Shown in pieces: positions 47,801-60,430 of a DNA stretch of 64,000 bases; within the stretch, counting starts at the first letter, position 1; each line of letters opens with the position of its first letter. The notes beneath the pieces were generated by a model, which was given only the letters and a program-made list of their open reading frames with translations, did not search any database and had not been told where the DNA came from. Location of the stretch: positions 155,347,554 through 155,411,553 of the forward strand of contig VDFB02047230.1 in the NCBI GenBank assembly GCA_007258455.2. Direction: 5' to 3'. Source of the stretch: Sequoia sempervirens (lineage: Eukaryota > Streptophyta > Pinopsida > Cupressales > Cupressaceae). The position numbers were made by a program, and so were the translations under genes.

Positions 47801-50800
47801 TTCCATTTTCTAGGTCATATAGCTAGATCTATATATTTCTTTGATTTATTTCTTTCTAAGCATTTGCTTAGTGGTGAACCCCTCTTTTTAATCACACCTA
47901 AGGAGACCTTGTAGCAATCTCTTTTCCTAATTTGATCATTAGGTTGAGATCTCTATGGTTTCCTTGAATGAACTAAGAATGAAATAGGCCCATATCCCCT
48001 TATGTGTTCCATATCCAAAATTGTGGAACCCATATTTCCTTGTGTTTAGAAAGTGTTTAACGAGAGATTTGAAAACATATATGAAATTTAGGGACTAAGA
48101 CCTTGATAGAAAGGATAAAATATCATTCTGAATATGAAGCATGGATCACAATGAAAATATACATAGATGCAGAATTTGAAACAAGCCCAAGGGAAAAAGA
48201 TGGAGACATAAGGAAATACCATTAGACAAATGTTGTGTCAAGTTACACAAAGCAATGTAAATGCATATAGTCCTAATGCATATATTTCTTATTGTCTATC
48301 ATTCAGATATTTGTAACAAAGCAATAAGCTAGGAAAAGGATAGACTAGAAATAGTGTTAGCATATATAACCTATAATTTGTAGACTATTGTCTAGTTTCT
48401 AAATAATGTAGAATATTGTCACACTAATGCACTACAACAAAAGGAATTAGATACAATGAAACATAAAACAACAAGATACTCATGAAGCTCAAAGTATTAT
48501 AACATTAAATCATTTATTTAGCAACCTCCAAGTTTCTTTATAATTATATCCACACTTGTAATATTAATTTAGGATGACTTGGTCAAAAAATTATTAGGTA
48601 TTTCTAGATTGGATGTGAAAGTGGCAAGGGAATGATAGAGTTATTTAGAGCTTGATTGTTATGAGCCACTATGATAGAGCTATGGTTTCTTGCCATTAAC
48701 TAGACTAGTTGAAGTAATAGCCAAATTGAAATTTGAGGAATAACAACACCATAACTTAATACACATAATGATAGTGTTTCTAAAAATGAGAATTGTAGAT
48801 AAAATCCCAAAAAGTTAAATGTTGTAGCTGCTCCTCCATTTGAATAGGTAATATTTAAACATATTAAGTAGAGTGGCTAAGGATAATTTTTAAACTATTC
48901 ATGGTGGGAAATAAAGTGGAAGGGAGCTAAAGCACATCTTTAAGGAGAGATGTGATAAGGTCACGAAGTGCAATGCACTAACCAAGTTTCATAAAGTAAA
49001 AATTTCTTAATTTAACACAAAACGAGTAAAGGTAACAAGTAATAAATCCATTGCAATAAAAAATTTCTTTCCTTTTATTGATAATTTCCAAACAAGATAA
49101 AAAAATAATCCATCATGTATTCATTTTCTTTTCAAATATACAACAGAGTAAGAAAGCATACAAATAAATACATAGCTCATGGAGCTTTTGAACAAATAGT
49201 ATTAAGATGGTTCAGATTCCTTCCTATCAAATCTTGGTACTTTTGTTGCTTGTGGAGGAGAAGCATCACTCACGCACTTTTATACCAACCATGGACTCTT
49301 AATGTGGTCCCCCACACATATATCATTCAAAAAATGGCCCTTCCCTTTGATGAAGAGATTGGTAGAGTAATCGATCATGACAACCAACTAAGCATAGTGT
49401 TGTGTCCTACATAACTAGAACTTGTAATCCTACAATCTCGAACTAGTATGTAATATGGGATCACGGTGAATTAACAGTGTAGTCTCAAGTTTCACACAAT
49501 CTAATTGGAATCTTGTACATTGCACTACTTTATCCAAAGTGCTATATTTAGTAAACAATTGAGAGTCATCTATCACATACACTACTCAGGGCCAATTTGA
49601 CTTAAGGCTATCTTACACTATGTATAGGTATTATCCTTCAATGGATAACTTGTCATCCCAAACTAACCTACAACATTCTATTCTACTTGAAATGAATCTA
49701 ATTAACAAGTAGACAAGCTCCCTCCCATATTGGATTATCTATCATAGGAGTAACACAAACGTTCCTAGTTAACTTAATAACTTAGTTGGTTGTATCTAAG
49801 CAACTCTTGCATTCAATCAAGCCTAATTTAATTAATATCTAATACAAACAAAATTCTCCTATTATGGAGATCTTACAAACATTGTATAAAATAGCTAGAA
49901 TACTTCAATTCCCTTTCTTAGAAGACAAATATATTTACTTCTTATGCACAGATAGAAAATACATTCCATGCAACATCATAATTCCTTGCAAATAATAAGA
50001 AGAAGAATATTACATGCCTATTATTTCTTTCCCAGATGATGTTGTTAATGTAGCCTTCTCCAAACAATGGCTTAGTTGAACTCAACTTCCAAACACAATT
50101 CTCTCTCCTCCCTTGTTAATGAAACACTTCCCTCAGATAATGAGACAATTATCCCTCACCAAATCTCACTCTTTCGTCACTCAAAATCAAAAATATTAAT
50201 TGGTAAAACTCAAATGTAATAACCAGCAAGAGACACATAGTTTTTAGTATAATATGTCATTTTCAAGTGAATTGGTAAAAGGGCGATATTGGTTTGCACA
50301 AGCAAATGGAAATGATAATGATTGACTGTAAATAATGAAATTAGTATGAAATGAGATAATAGGAAAAAATGATAAAGAGGATGATGAATAAGATCATACA
50401 CAAGATAATGTGTTGTAAAAGAGTTGGGGTGACTATTTATAGAGCAGCCAACCTCCAAACTTCTTACAGTTTTGGCATGTGAATCAACACCACTCCCTTT
50501 TTGAATTATTCAACTTGGAGGTGGTGGAAATTCAAGCTCATACTCGATATTAAGCTTAACAAATTGAATTCTTCAATTGCTAGCATTAAAGGACTAATTC
50601 AACTAGCACATTGGAAATTCATATTTTTCTACCAAATCAACACCTACAAATATACTCCCTCCTAGGCCTCTGGAAACCAATAGACTAAACACACTTCTCA
50701 ATGGCACAAAAATTAACCATACTTTACACAAATGACATCTATCTTTAAAAATAACATAAACACTTACAAACAATTGATCATAGCATCATAACTACAAAGA

Positions 50801-53410
50801 TATTCCCTTAAGTAAGGAATTAATTCAAATTTCTTGTCATTCATTTTAACTTAGCCACTTAGTTGGAACAATAGATTACTTTCTACAAGAAGAATTATAT
50901 TTATAAATAACTATATCATTCATAAGGAAACCATCTTCATGGAACTATTTAATACGAGACCCTAATATTAAGGTCACAACTTTAATATAATGCTATAATA
51001 ACCATATCCTAATTATCTGTTTCATATAGCAATTCAACTATTAAATGATTATAAAAATTATTAACATTCATTTGCTAATTAGTTAATAGAAAGAGTAATC
51101 CAAATCTTTTAACATTTAATTTGAATCATTTAACTTAAATAAACTATCTTCTATATTTTACCCTTGCTTAAAATTAACTTTCCCCTATCTTAAAGATATC
51201 TCAACTAACCCTTCAAAATAATAGATCATAATTTCCAACATAATCACCATATTTAAAGAGTGATTGAACTAAACATAAATAAGTAGAAGAGCTTTAAAAA
51301 ATGTGAATATAGTAAAATTTAATCTAAAGTCTTAGTCACTATGATTGATCAAGAGCTAATTTAGGGTTAGATATATTATCGCTAACGAATAATAAATTTA
51401 TCCCGAGCAAAGCTAAAATAATAATAATATCAGATACATACACAACACAATATAATACCAATTCCCAAACAATAAATAGTATGAATAGGGTAAAATCTTA
51501 CTGTAACTAAACTTTGAAAAGAATTTAAGAAGATTAATGTTAAACATTATTGACACTATGGTTATTACTAACAACCTAGTTCAACAAATAATATTACTAT
51601 TTTTGTTGATTACAGTGTGTATAATTGAATTTATATAAATGTATTATGTAAATAGCTATACATAAATCCATATGTAACTTCATTATTAAATACGTTAACT
51701 ACAAATGAGTTTGTTGGTTTTTTTCTTTTCAGCTAAAACCTAAAGACAAATATTAGATGTGTCCTTACAAAATACAACTAAATACTTAGAATATAAAAAG
51801 ATAAGTAACAAAATAAGGGGGCCAATTTTACAAAATCTATTGAACATTTTTCTTTTGATTTATTATGCCTATGATACAACCATATTTTAAGACTTGACAT
51901 AGTGTAGAGACATCTAGACATTGTTCAATTAATTTGCCCAAAAGAATAACTATTATCGACATGAGATTTTATTTCTAGCCACTGGACACTGTGAAAGATA
52001 CTAGAAGAAAAAGTTATAACTCAAATATAAAGAATAGATACTCTAATTGACTCAAAGAAAATTTGGATTAACCATGGTGAAATGAGAAAATTAGACAACC
52101 ATTGCTAACTACTAAAAAGTAAATCCAGCAGGCACCGAATAAAAGTGTTGGATTCAGAATTCCCAACAGCAACACAACGAATGATTGCCCTTGACTAATG
52201 CATGATGAGAATAAAAAATTTAACTTCCACATATATTAAACCAAAATGATTGCTAACATTCTCCCATATACGTGCAATCAAAACCTAATCTAGAAGGAAA
52301 AGTACAGTTCGGATATCCGAGCAAACACGCATGCAAAGTGCGGTGATATAAACATGGTGTGTAATATGTATGATAGAATGCCTCATAGAAAAAATGGTCT
52401 CATTATTGTGGACTTCATTCAAATTGAATTCATTAAAATGTACGTTAAATCTATGTTGAGAGGGTGTGGTCATAGGAACTATGCCTGAAAAGATAAGATC
52501 TATATTTCAGATTTCTATACCAAAAATGCACATGAACTTTCAATGGTAATGATACACTGCAATAAGAAATGGAAAGCAAAATAGATGAAGGCAAGATCAC
52601 AGAAATATGCACAAGTAAATTTAGAAGCGATCCTTCAAAATACTGAGGAGAACATTTTCCAACTATAGTAAGAAGATCATTCTCTCTAACAACAGTATTA
52701 AAACATGGGTCGAAATCCTAACAGAAGATCAAGAACCATAGACATTGCAATTTATAGCAAGTAGATATGCTCTAAGTTACCATACTTGGGAGAAACAGAT
52801 GGAATTAAGTTAGAAAGAAACGTCGTGAATATAGAGAAAAATTAGAGACAATATATAGCATGCAAGGTTAACATTTTAGAAATGGAAAGCAAAACAGACG
52901 AAGGCAAGATCACAGAAGGAGAAGAATCAGATGATTTTTAGATTAGGGATATTGGCAGATTCCAAATATAAAGGAACGGTTAGGGAAAGTTCCCCAAGTC
53001 ATCAATATTTATTAACATAAATAACGCATTATCAATGTCCAAAATGGCATATACTAAACTCCAAAAGCATGTTGCACAGGCAGCAACGAATACTCAAACA
53101 CGGTAGGGCGCATGGCCTGCTCATGGGCACAGAGCTCAACATTGCACTATTGACAGACAGCCTCAAAGAGGACTCGTCTCATGGGCGAAATGATGACAGG
53201 AGGGGTGCAAAAGGCATGTAGTCCACCAGGCACAATGCCTTAAAAGATGAAATCACGAGTAGATGCAATTGGCGGCCGGGCTTAAAGATCACACACTAAT
53301 GTTTGACTCCTTACGTGGCTCGTGGGCCCGTCCTTACTCTGTTCCGTCGGATTTATTTTCCTTCAGTCCACCGTTCTGTTTGCCGTTGCGGTCATCTTAA
53401 CTCCCCCCGG
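47801..53410. other. Long AT-rich region without recognised genes
   Basis: The open frames here (for example 49115-49414 plus and 50210-50458 minus) show no known similarity and no splice-based extension. A 40-base direct repeat, tggaaagcaaaa(t/c)aga(t/c)gaaggc, occurs at 52568 and 52877. From 53240 the base composition becomes much richer in G+C, before the GDSL fragment. Confidence 0.45.
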
Positions 53411-53488
53411 TCAGTGTCACCGCAGCGGTTATGTTTGAATCTGCATCAGTCACTGTCACCGTAGTAGTTATTTTTGAATCTGCATCTC
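53411..53488. repeat. Two tandem copies of a 39-base unit
   Basis: The unit containing gtcaccgcagcggttat and gaatctgcatc at 53411 is repeated at 53450 with five or so changes, immediately before the GDSL exon. Confidence 0.65.
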
Positions 53489-53489
53489 C

Positions 53490-54134
53490 CGCCCAATCCT
53501 TGGAAAGAGCAACGACATTCCCTCCTTTTTCAACTACATTCTCAACAACACTAGTCGAGCAGATTTCACCTCTCCGCTGCTCTCCAAATTAGATGAATGC
53601 ATAACAGTAAGTTTCAAATTCTTCAATCTAGAAATTTCTTCCCATTGATAACCCAAGAAATGTGCACCGTTTCACAGATGAAGAATTAACTCATTACTGC
53701 CATGTGACTTGACAGAGGTTTTACAATCGTTGGGCAAGGAAAGTCATTGTAATGAACATTCCACGTTTGGGATGTGCCCCTACTGCCAGACGTTTGGTAA
53801 AGTTTATAAATAGAGGAGGATGGCCCATGCTTGTAAACCAGGTGGTTGTGTCATATAACACTGCTTTTAGCTCATCTCAGACTGAACTCGATGAAGCGAC
53901 CATTATCCAACTTAATGCTAGTGATCTTGTAATGAACGTTATTAAAAATGGTGTAAGCTGCTCTCTTTAAAGAATCTCTTATTTTTATCAAGTTCTTGCT
54001 TCATTTGGATTAAGTGATTGTGTGGCTGAAACAATGTAATGAATTTACCCAAAATTTGGGTGCAGGTATTAACGATACTACATCAGCATGCTGTGGTTCG
54101 GGAGACTTTTGTGCAGAAACAAGTTGTGGACTGA
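53490..54134 (+). pseudogene. GDSL esterase/lipase gene fragment, three exons, both ends missing
   Basis: Exon pieces are about 53490-53606, 53716-53950 and 54066-54134, joined by GT-AG introns. The first encodes LGKSNDIPSFFNYIL and ends SKLDECIT. The SNDI fits the family's GxND block III, whose Asn supports the oxyanion hole. The second encodes YNRWARKVIVMNIPRLGCAP, like the usual LY..GARK...P.GC. The third encodes GINDTTSACCGSGDF, like the family's CCG.G. Frames are open across all three exons. Missing are block I with the catalytic Ser (GDSL) and block V with the catalytic Asp and His. The third exon stops at 54134, where retroelement-like sequence begins. GDSL enzymes hydrolyse lipid or phenolic esters, often outside the cell. 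This piece cannot do so. Confidence 0.7.
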
Positions 54135-54532
54135 CACGTCAGCATGTTGACGTCACCCATTGTACCACCAAGTCAACTAAACTTTGACTGCCAATATCTC
54201 GAGTATACGATGTCGGATTTCGATGAAACGAACGTTGTTGGAATCATTTCGACGAGCCCTTCGATTTGACGCCACTACCGTCAATTTCTGAGACAATCAT
54301 TTTTTTGCCTTTTAGATACTCCCTAGTGTCAGTTTGACCAAAAGTTTGAATGGCCGTAACTTGAGCAAATGGACTCCTTTTCACTCCATTCAAGTTGCGT
54401 TGGAATCAAGAAATCGAGCTCTTTCTAATGGTGTTAAAATATATAGTATTGGAGACACTTGAATTTTTAGTGAAAATATCCTCTGGATCATGCCTTCCCA
54501 CTATAGAACTTTTGGACCTCCAAAAGTGGCAT
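54135..54532 (-). mobile_element. LTR-like or 3' region of a Gypsy element abutting the GDSL fragment
   Basis: Non-coding on both strands and moderately G+C rich, it lies between the GDSL exon and the end of the minus-strand protease reading frame. The position suggests an LTR or 3' region of the element coding at 54533-55590. I could not find the second LTR. Confidence 0.4.
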
Positions 54533-55590
54533 TTATTCAAACATCAAGTGAGGACTTGGCCTCCCCACTTGTCCTATATCATCTGTACATTTGTATACCT
54601 GGCCCACAATCACAACAAAGACTGCAACAACATTGTTGATCATAAACATCATTTTATCACTTCCATAAGCATCGACATCAACTATCGTAGCCACTAACCA
54701 ACAAAAATTGACTAGCATTAAGCTGAACAATAATGCAGAGATGAAAGAGAATAAATCAACAACATATCGATCCTTTGCAACAAGAACATTTTTACCTAAT
54801 GATCCATCAATGCTTTCAATCACCATTCCCTCATGATGTACTATCGGTGCATCCTGCAACATCTGACCTTGGTTAGCTACTCCAAGTTCCTGTCTAGAAC
54901 CACCTGTGTTGATAGACATAAGAGTTAAATCTTTACTTGCATTAATCACCCTCTTAAATTGCCCTGTGTTTGTAAAAGAACGATCAGTCTTAATCCTGTG
55001 AGAATGTACAATATACTGAATGCCATCTTTAAATAAATGATAATAATTCTTTTCCCTATAGAAAATAGTTTTCCGATCATATAGATAAGGGCTACCCAGA
55101 ACTATCCCATATATATCTAGTGGAACCACATCAAACTGTACTTCATCCACAAACTTACTTGTGATTGTGAATTTTAAAGTGCATTGTCTTGTTACTTGCA
55201 ATTTATCATTCTCACAAATCTAGCCTAGTGGATAAGGTTTCTTATGCGATGTAGTTTTCAATCCCAAGTTTCTTACAACATCTTCAAAAATTAAGTTAAC
55301 TTGAGAACCACTATCTATAAGTGCATCAATTTTAATGTTCTTAGCAACAACCCTTAAAAGAAACAACTCATTCCTTTTCTTATCTTCAGAGACATCATTA
55401 ACTTTAGAAGTAGAAGCACAACTACCAAAGGAAACACTGAAATTAGGAGCTTTACCTTTCATACCCATAGTTGTTATCTTAGTTTCATCATCAGAATCAG
55501 AACCAAGATCCATAACAACATTTGTGGCTTTCTCTTTACCCTTCTATTTCTGATTCTGTCTCTGAGCCCACTTAGACTTTAATTCGAGAT
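54533..55590 (-). pseudogene. Gypsy-type aspartic protease with a hydrophobic C-terminal tail
   Basis: The minus strand encodes KWAQRQNQK, a stop, then GSDSDDETKITTM. The retropepsin motif IDALIDSGSQVNLIFEDV follows (about 55330), with intact DSG. After a TAG at 55220 comes a conserved end of protease, DVVPLDIYGIVLGSPYL, where ILG usually stands. The region then continues with two hydrophobic segments (FSFISALLFSLMLVNF and MINNVVAVFVVIVGQVY) instead of reverse transcriptase. Two open stretches (55513-55220 and 55201-54533) are in the same frame apart from the stop. RT, RNase H and integrase are absent. The hydrophobic tail could be real or simply read-through of non-coding DNA. Confidence 0.7.
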
Positions 55591-55595
55591 GCAAC

Positions 55596-56160
55596 TTCCA
55601 GGGTTACCTTAGAATAGTGGTTTACACTTTCTAAGAGGAAGGAAATTTTGGGTTTTTTCCATTCCCCATACTAAATGGGTTCGGCTGAACCAATGAAAGA
55701 CCGAATAAAAAAACATATTCAAATGGGTTCGGCCGAACCCCTTCAATATGACAAAAATAAAAAATTGTTTCATTTTCACTGTCACTTTTACTTTCTTCTT
55801 TTACCAGTCACTGTCCTGGTGCGCGCGGCGAACAGAGTCTGTGACAGCGACAAAACAAGGTTTCTCTCTCCGGCAAAAGCAAATTTCCGTTCATCTCTTC
55901 AAAGTTCATCATTCCAGTTTGCATATTGAGCACTATTGAGCACTAGGTATTTAAAATTCATTTTTTTTATAGTTCAAAATGCATCTATTTGTTTAATTTC
56001 GAAACCCTAAATGCAATTTTTTTTAAATTTGTTGAATTCAAATTGCACTTGTTTGAAATTTTTTAAAGCATTTTCAATATAGTATTTTGCTTCCCCGTTT
56101 TGCATATATTTTTGTCTTGTTAAACACCTTTCATGAGAAAAATGAATATTAAAACTATCA
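55596..56160. repeat. Right arm of the 600-base inverted repeat pair
   Basis: This is the reverse complement partner of 44920-45540, with all landmarks in mirrored order. Its inner edge (aatagtggttt at 55612) lies directly beside the start of the protease-coding segment. Two palindromes, gggttcggctgaacc (55678) and gggttcggccgaacccc (55726), lie within it. Confidence 0.75.
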
Positions 56161-57559
56161 ACTATCTGTTAGGGGATGAGAGGTCTATAATTTCAATGCA
56201 TCTACAACATTATTTCAAGTGTCAAATGCTCCAACATCACCTCTCCATCATCTACCATTTCGTAGTGGACACCTTAACTATCATCCAACTAATAACACAA
56301 CAAATAAACTAAACACATATGTCACAAAATAATTTTAAAACTACAAATTTAGGGTCAAACTTGTAGATGAAAATGTAAATTCCATACATGTAGGAGTGAA
56401 CCATTAAAGTCATATCTTGGTTTGTTAAGGTGTCATAATATTAAATCTTATAAAAAATCAAGAATCATATCATTGATTATGTACATTACAATAAAATATC
56501 TCCATATAACAAATGAAGCTAAAAACCCTAACCCTCTGTCAATTCTATAGTGTGCTTGTCTAGTACTTTTAAATTCAATTGTATGTTCGAAGGTAATTTG
56601 TGTATTTACTTATTGTATTTATTTATCCTAGCTAATTAGAAAAGAAAACTCTAAAGAATTTATTTTCTTTTCATTTTGGCAAAGCCATTTAATTTGGTAT
56701 ATCCTACGATTTGGCCATAAAGGTTTTCTTGAATCTTAATTAGTTTTTAGATTTAAGTGCTTTCTCATTGTCTAATTTCTTAATCAAATCTAAACATTGT
56801 TCGATCCTTATTTCCTTCTAATACCAAAATCATCCTCTTTTCCTAGTAAGAAGTCATAGTTCAATCCCACCATGGTTGTGAATCAAGCTAAAATTGGTAT
56901 GATTGGGAATATGCATGATACTAAATTTATCATAATGGAGAAGAATCATTTGACCATGAGGCCCTTGTTGAGAAAATGGTAATCAAGATATAGCTTTGAT
57001 GCACACAACCTTTCTTTGGATCTTGCAAATTTGGCTAGTAATATTAATCCTAGTACAATGATTGATCTCCTTCATATACTATGTTGATTAATAAGCCATG
57101 TGGAAAGAAAGTACTTAAAGTTAAATAGGTAAAAGGATAAGCTCAACAATCCCTTTGAGTGATGTGCCATTTTCCCTCCATCCCAATCTTCTTCTTCATG
57201 TATTCGTCCTTATTGTTTTACTCCTATCTATCTTATAATGCAATTTATTTCTCCTTCCACCAAATCTGCCCAAATTTATCCTCTCCTTTTTCCTAGATCT
57301 CATCTCATGCTTACTTATTATGATGCACATAGTTCTCTTGTCTCCACATTAGTTCTCATTAGTTTTGTTTACACTTCCCATGTTCCCCTCACTGTGATAT
57401 TCCTACGCAAGTCTTTGTCACTCCACACTCATTTATTATGTCACAACAAATTTATACACCACCTTCCATTTCTCATCTTGCCACTTTCATTCATGTCCTT
57501 AATCCTAGTGTACCTCTATCTACCCTTGACATTAATGTTTAAAGTCTTGTTGAGATGAA
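56161..57559. other. Spacer, nothing certain
   Basis: The open frame 57238-57558 encodes a Leu/Ser/His-rich hydrophobic peptide without recognised similarity. It may belong to the retroelement remnant that follows. Confidence 0.35.
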
Positions 57560-58633
57560 AAGTAATGTTGATTCTTTACCTAATGGAAACAAAAAAAGAC
57601 ATACATATGAAAATCAAACACAATTCAATTTCTATTGAAAATTTTACATATCCATTTTTTGTTGGATTTTTGGATCCTAGATTTGAGATGCACAATGTTA
57701 AAGGAGATCCCATGACACATTCAAGGTTCTTTAGTGCTACATATTTTGATTTTGTTTATGATGATAAGTTATTGGCTAAGTTCTCGCAATGAAATTTAAA
57801 ATATTACATGGTATTAAATGATTGTATTATCTTCCATTTGGGTCTATTTTTTAATATTGAAATTGATCAATGCAAATATTGGAAATGTTGGATTGAAGTT
57901 TATTATTTTAGATTTTTTGACTATAAACAAGGATCTACAAATTATATACATTCTTAACATTTGCATGTGCAAGTGAGATGAATGTTAAGAACTAAAGTTG
58001 TTAGAGGCTACCACACTTAATTATGGATCTTCTAATGCTTCATCTACATCATCCTACCCTTGTAAATTTGAAAAGAAAAATTATTTCCAAAAGGATAGTA
58101 AAAAATAATGGAAATGACCATTGTACAAACTATATACATTATAAATGTTTCTAATATTATGACTCTAAAGCCTCCAACTTTTTCCTTTGTAAAATGTGCT
58201 TCAAAATTTACTTAGTGCAAACATGATTACACTTCCTCCTATTAGGCCATTAGATAAATCTAAGGTTATTCCCAAAAGATATAATGAGAAAGAATTTTGT
58301 TATTAAATTGTAGAGTTAATTGTAATTATACTCAACATTTTATGGGATTAAGGAATAATTGATTAAGGATTTGATTGATAAAAAAAAAAATTAGGTTGAG
58401 GGGGTTAATATTGGGGTCAATCCTTCAATTGTTCCTCCTAATGAAAATTTAAATATTTTACACTAAATAAATCTAATAAAATGGTTTTATATGAGGGTCA
58501 TGAGATTGAGGTACATATACATGTTGACGAGCTTGAAATCATTGATTCACCTACATGTGAGGAATGATTTGTTGGTATTAATAAAAATTATAAGGGTACT
58601 TATTCTTCTTCTTATGTACTAGTGATTGACTTT

Positions 58634-58932
58634 TATAGAAATTTCTATGGACTAACCAGTATTCAAACTTAGGACCTCCCATTTGGTGTTAGGATGCTCT
58701 ACTATTGAGCTAATGGCTCACATTGTGATGAGTCCTTTTATGGCTTAGGTGTGTATCATTTCTCCAACACACTCCCTTGAGCCACAACATAGGTGTCAAA
58801 TGCACCTAGCTTGGCTCTAATACCATGTTGAAATTTCCATGAACTAGTTAGGATGCAAATCTCCACCACTAAGCCACCCACCCACTTTATGACAAATCAA
58901 TTTACGGTTTAGGTATGCTAATTTTTTCGACA
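58634..58932 (-). mobile_element. TRIM-like miniature LTR element
   Basis: On the minus strand the order is: first LTR 58932-58826, a primer-binding site TGGTATTAGAGCC (58825-58813), about 40 bases of interior ending in a purine-rich ctcaagggagtg, and a second LTR 58769-58634. The primer-binding site is one base from the usual initiator-tRNA-Met type TGGTATCAGAGC. The two LTRs share phrases such as gcatcctaac and catggaaatttc / catagaaatttc, but have diverged a good deal. An interior of this size cannot encode protein, which fits a terminal-repeat retrotransposon in miniature. Confidence 0.65.
58653..58721 (-). other. tRNA-like segment inside the TRIM LTR
   Basis: The minus strand has TTAGCTCAATAGTAGAGC (58713-58696), a good tRNA D-arm and Pol III A box. 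About 35 bases on it has AGTTTGAATAC (58669-58659), a weak B box. The length of about 70 bases also fits a tRNA. Acceptor and T stems do not pair well, so it is not a functional tRNA. Confidence 0.4.
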
Positions 58933-59600
58933 CCTTTTTCACATTGTGAGATATTACCAAATAATTATAATGGTCCTCTGGTTTTGTGTGGATCATGAAC
59001 CATGTAAGGGTGTGTTTATTGATCTTACTCACCAATAAAATGTATTCATTGAATAATTTTTGTTTTATCATCATTTTATAAACAAGCATATGCATATTTG
59101 AGGGTTTATTTAAAATTGACTAATGATATGTTGATTGAAACTATAGGATACATTATTACCTTAATTTTTTGGTCTAAAAGATGAGGGAAGTTCTTATTCT
59201 ATGTCATATTATTTCTTCTTTAGATACATATCTCATATTTTACTTGGGTATCCATGGATAAAGCAATATCAAGCAACATCATCTATGCCATGCCATCAAG
59301 GAATCAAATACGTTCACACTAGTAAAGAGGTTACAATTGCAAGAGATCCGTATATGCCTCTATCTTAGATTAAGTCATTTAACCTTAAATAATTTTAAGA
59401 ACATACCTAAGGATCCTCTATATAAGTGCAAGGATTCTTTGCCTAATTTGTAAAAATTTCAAAAGGAATAACAATGGTGGGAAAATCAAGACAAGATGCA
59501 ACAATTTAGAATTCCTAAAGGGTTTACAATTATTAGAGCCAAAGTAGGTTATATGTAGGTTTTATATTATAAAATGATTCAAGAATCTATAAGCCCAAAA

Positions 59601-60114
59601 GAACCATAAGCATTGCAAACTTTAGTTCAGAAGCATAAGGGATTGGATATTTTCATTCCTAAACATGGTTTTCATAAAAAAAATTACTCATGTAGCAAGG
59701 AAGGATGAGGATTACAAATGATAAATCTATATTTTCTTCATCTTAAAAGGGTCTTCAAACTACTTGGGTATCAAAGAATGATTTACATAATAAAAAGTTG
59801 AAAATCTACAAGTAGAAATACCAAGTTACAAAAACAAGAATAATCGTTATGGTAATAGAAAGAGAAAATGCTTCCTCTTAAAAAACATGTTTATTAAGAG
59901 TTCTAATTTACATAGTGTTGAGGAGCACATAATATAATAAACATGATTCAAGTACCAAAACATTAAGTATGATGATTGGGATGAGAGGATCAACTTGGGG
60001 AGGATTATTATAACATCATTAGTTGGAACTTTTTAATTTTATCTCTTTGTGTTGGTGTTGTTTTTAATGTTCTTAATTAGAGTGCGGATGATGTTAATAT
60101 ACATTTAATGATGC
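59601..60114. other. Spacer, nothing recognised
   Basis: AT-rich sequence between the Gypsy remnant and copy C. No feature can be supported. Confidence 0.4.
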
Positions 60115-60430
60115 ATTTTGAAATTTATTTAGTAAAGGTCTCATTTTGTACATCTTTAGTAATTGTATAAAAATTTGGAATATTTTGGTTAATACATCTT
60201 ATTGGAAAACCATTCATTGAAATTTTTTGAAGCCCACAACCTAATGGTTTGTGATGACCTCTTGCCTTCAGAATTTCTATTATGCTCATCAATTTCAAAC
60301 CATTTTGGGGTTCTTGAATGTTTTTAAATTTTAACAAACTCATTACAAAAAGATGGATTTTGAATTTCTTTTTCTTTTTCACATTTAGGTTCTCTCTTCT
60401 TATGTAATTTGGAGACACGTTGAGTTTCAT
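60115..60430 (-). pseudogene. Copy C left side: gene 2 fragment, inverted relative to copy D
   Basis: The minus strand encodes VSPNYIRRENLNVKKKKK and onward, nearly base for base the same as 41608-41915 on the plus strand of copy D. The match ends abruptly at about 60115, next to tttgaaatttattt. Compared with copy D, an 866-base piece between the two divergent genes is absent. The residual junction has the microhomology ctcac. Confidence 0.75.

Larger units (their letters stand above)
57560..59600 (+). pseudogene. Eroded Gypsy-like remnant
   Basis: The clearest match is about 59235-59350, where read-through gives LGYPWIKQYQA and HQGIKYV. This resembles the end of plant Gypsy proteases (LGRPWL ... 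H..lKF). Upstream stretches (57565-57792 and 58500-58590, VLYEGHEIEVHIHV) fit a decayed gag-protease region. Many stops are present. A small LTR element at 58634-58932 lies inside it. Confidence 0.5.

Noticed and set aside
49115..49414. 99-codon open frame as a gene
   Set aside because: No domain, no homologue in the window, no splice-based extension. An open frame this long is expected now and then by chance in 64 kb.
52309..52320. Isolated tcggatatccga palindrome
   Set aside because: It is one copy without neighbours or transposon genes nearby. A 12-base match in 64 kb may be chance or a scattered remnant.
57238..57792. A membrane protein gene
   Set aside because: The hydrophobic peptide comes from T-rich DNA, has no relative that I recognise, and is followed by Gypsy remnants.
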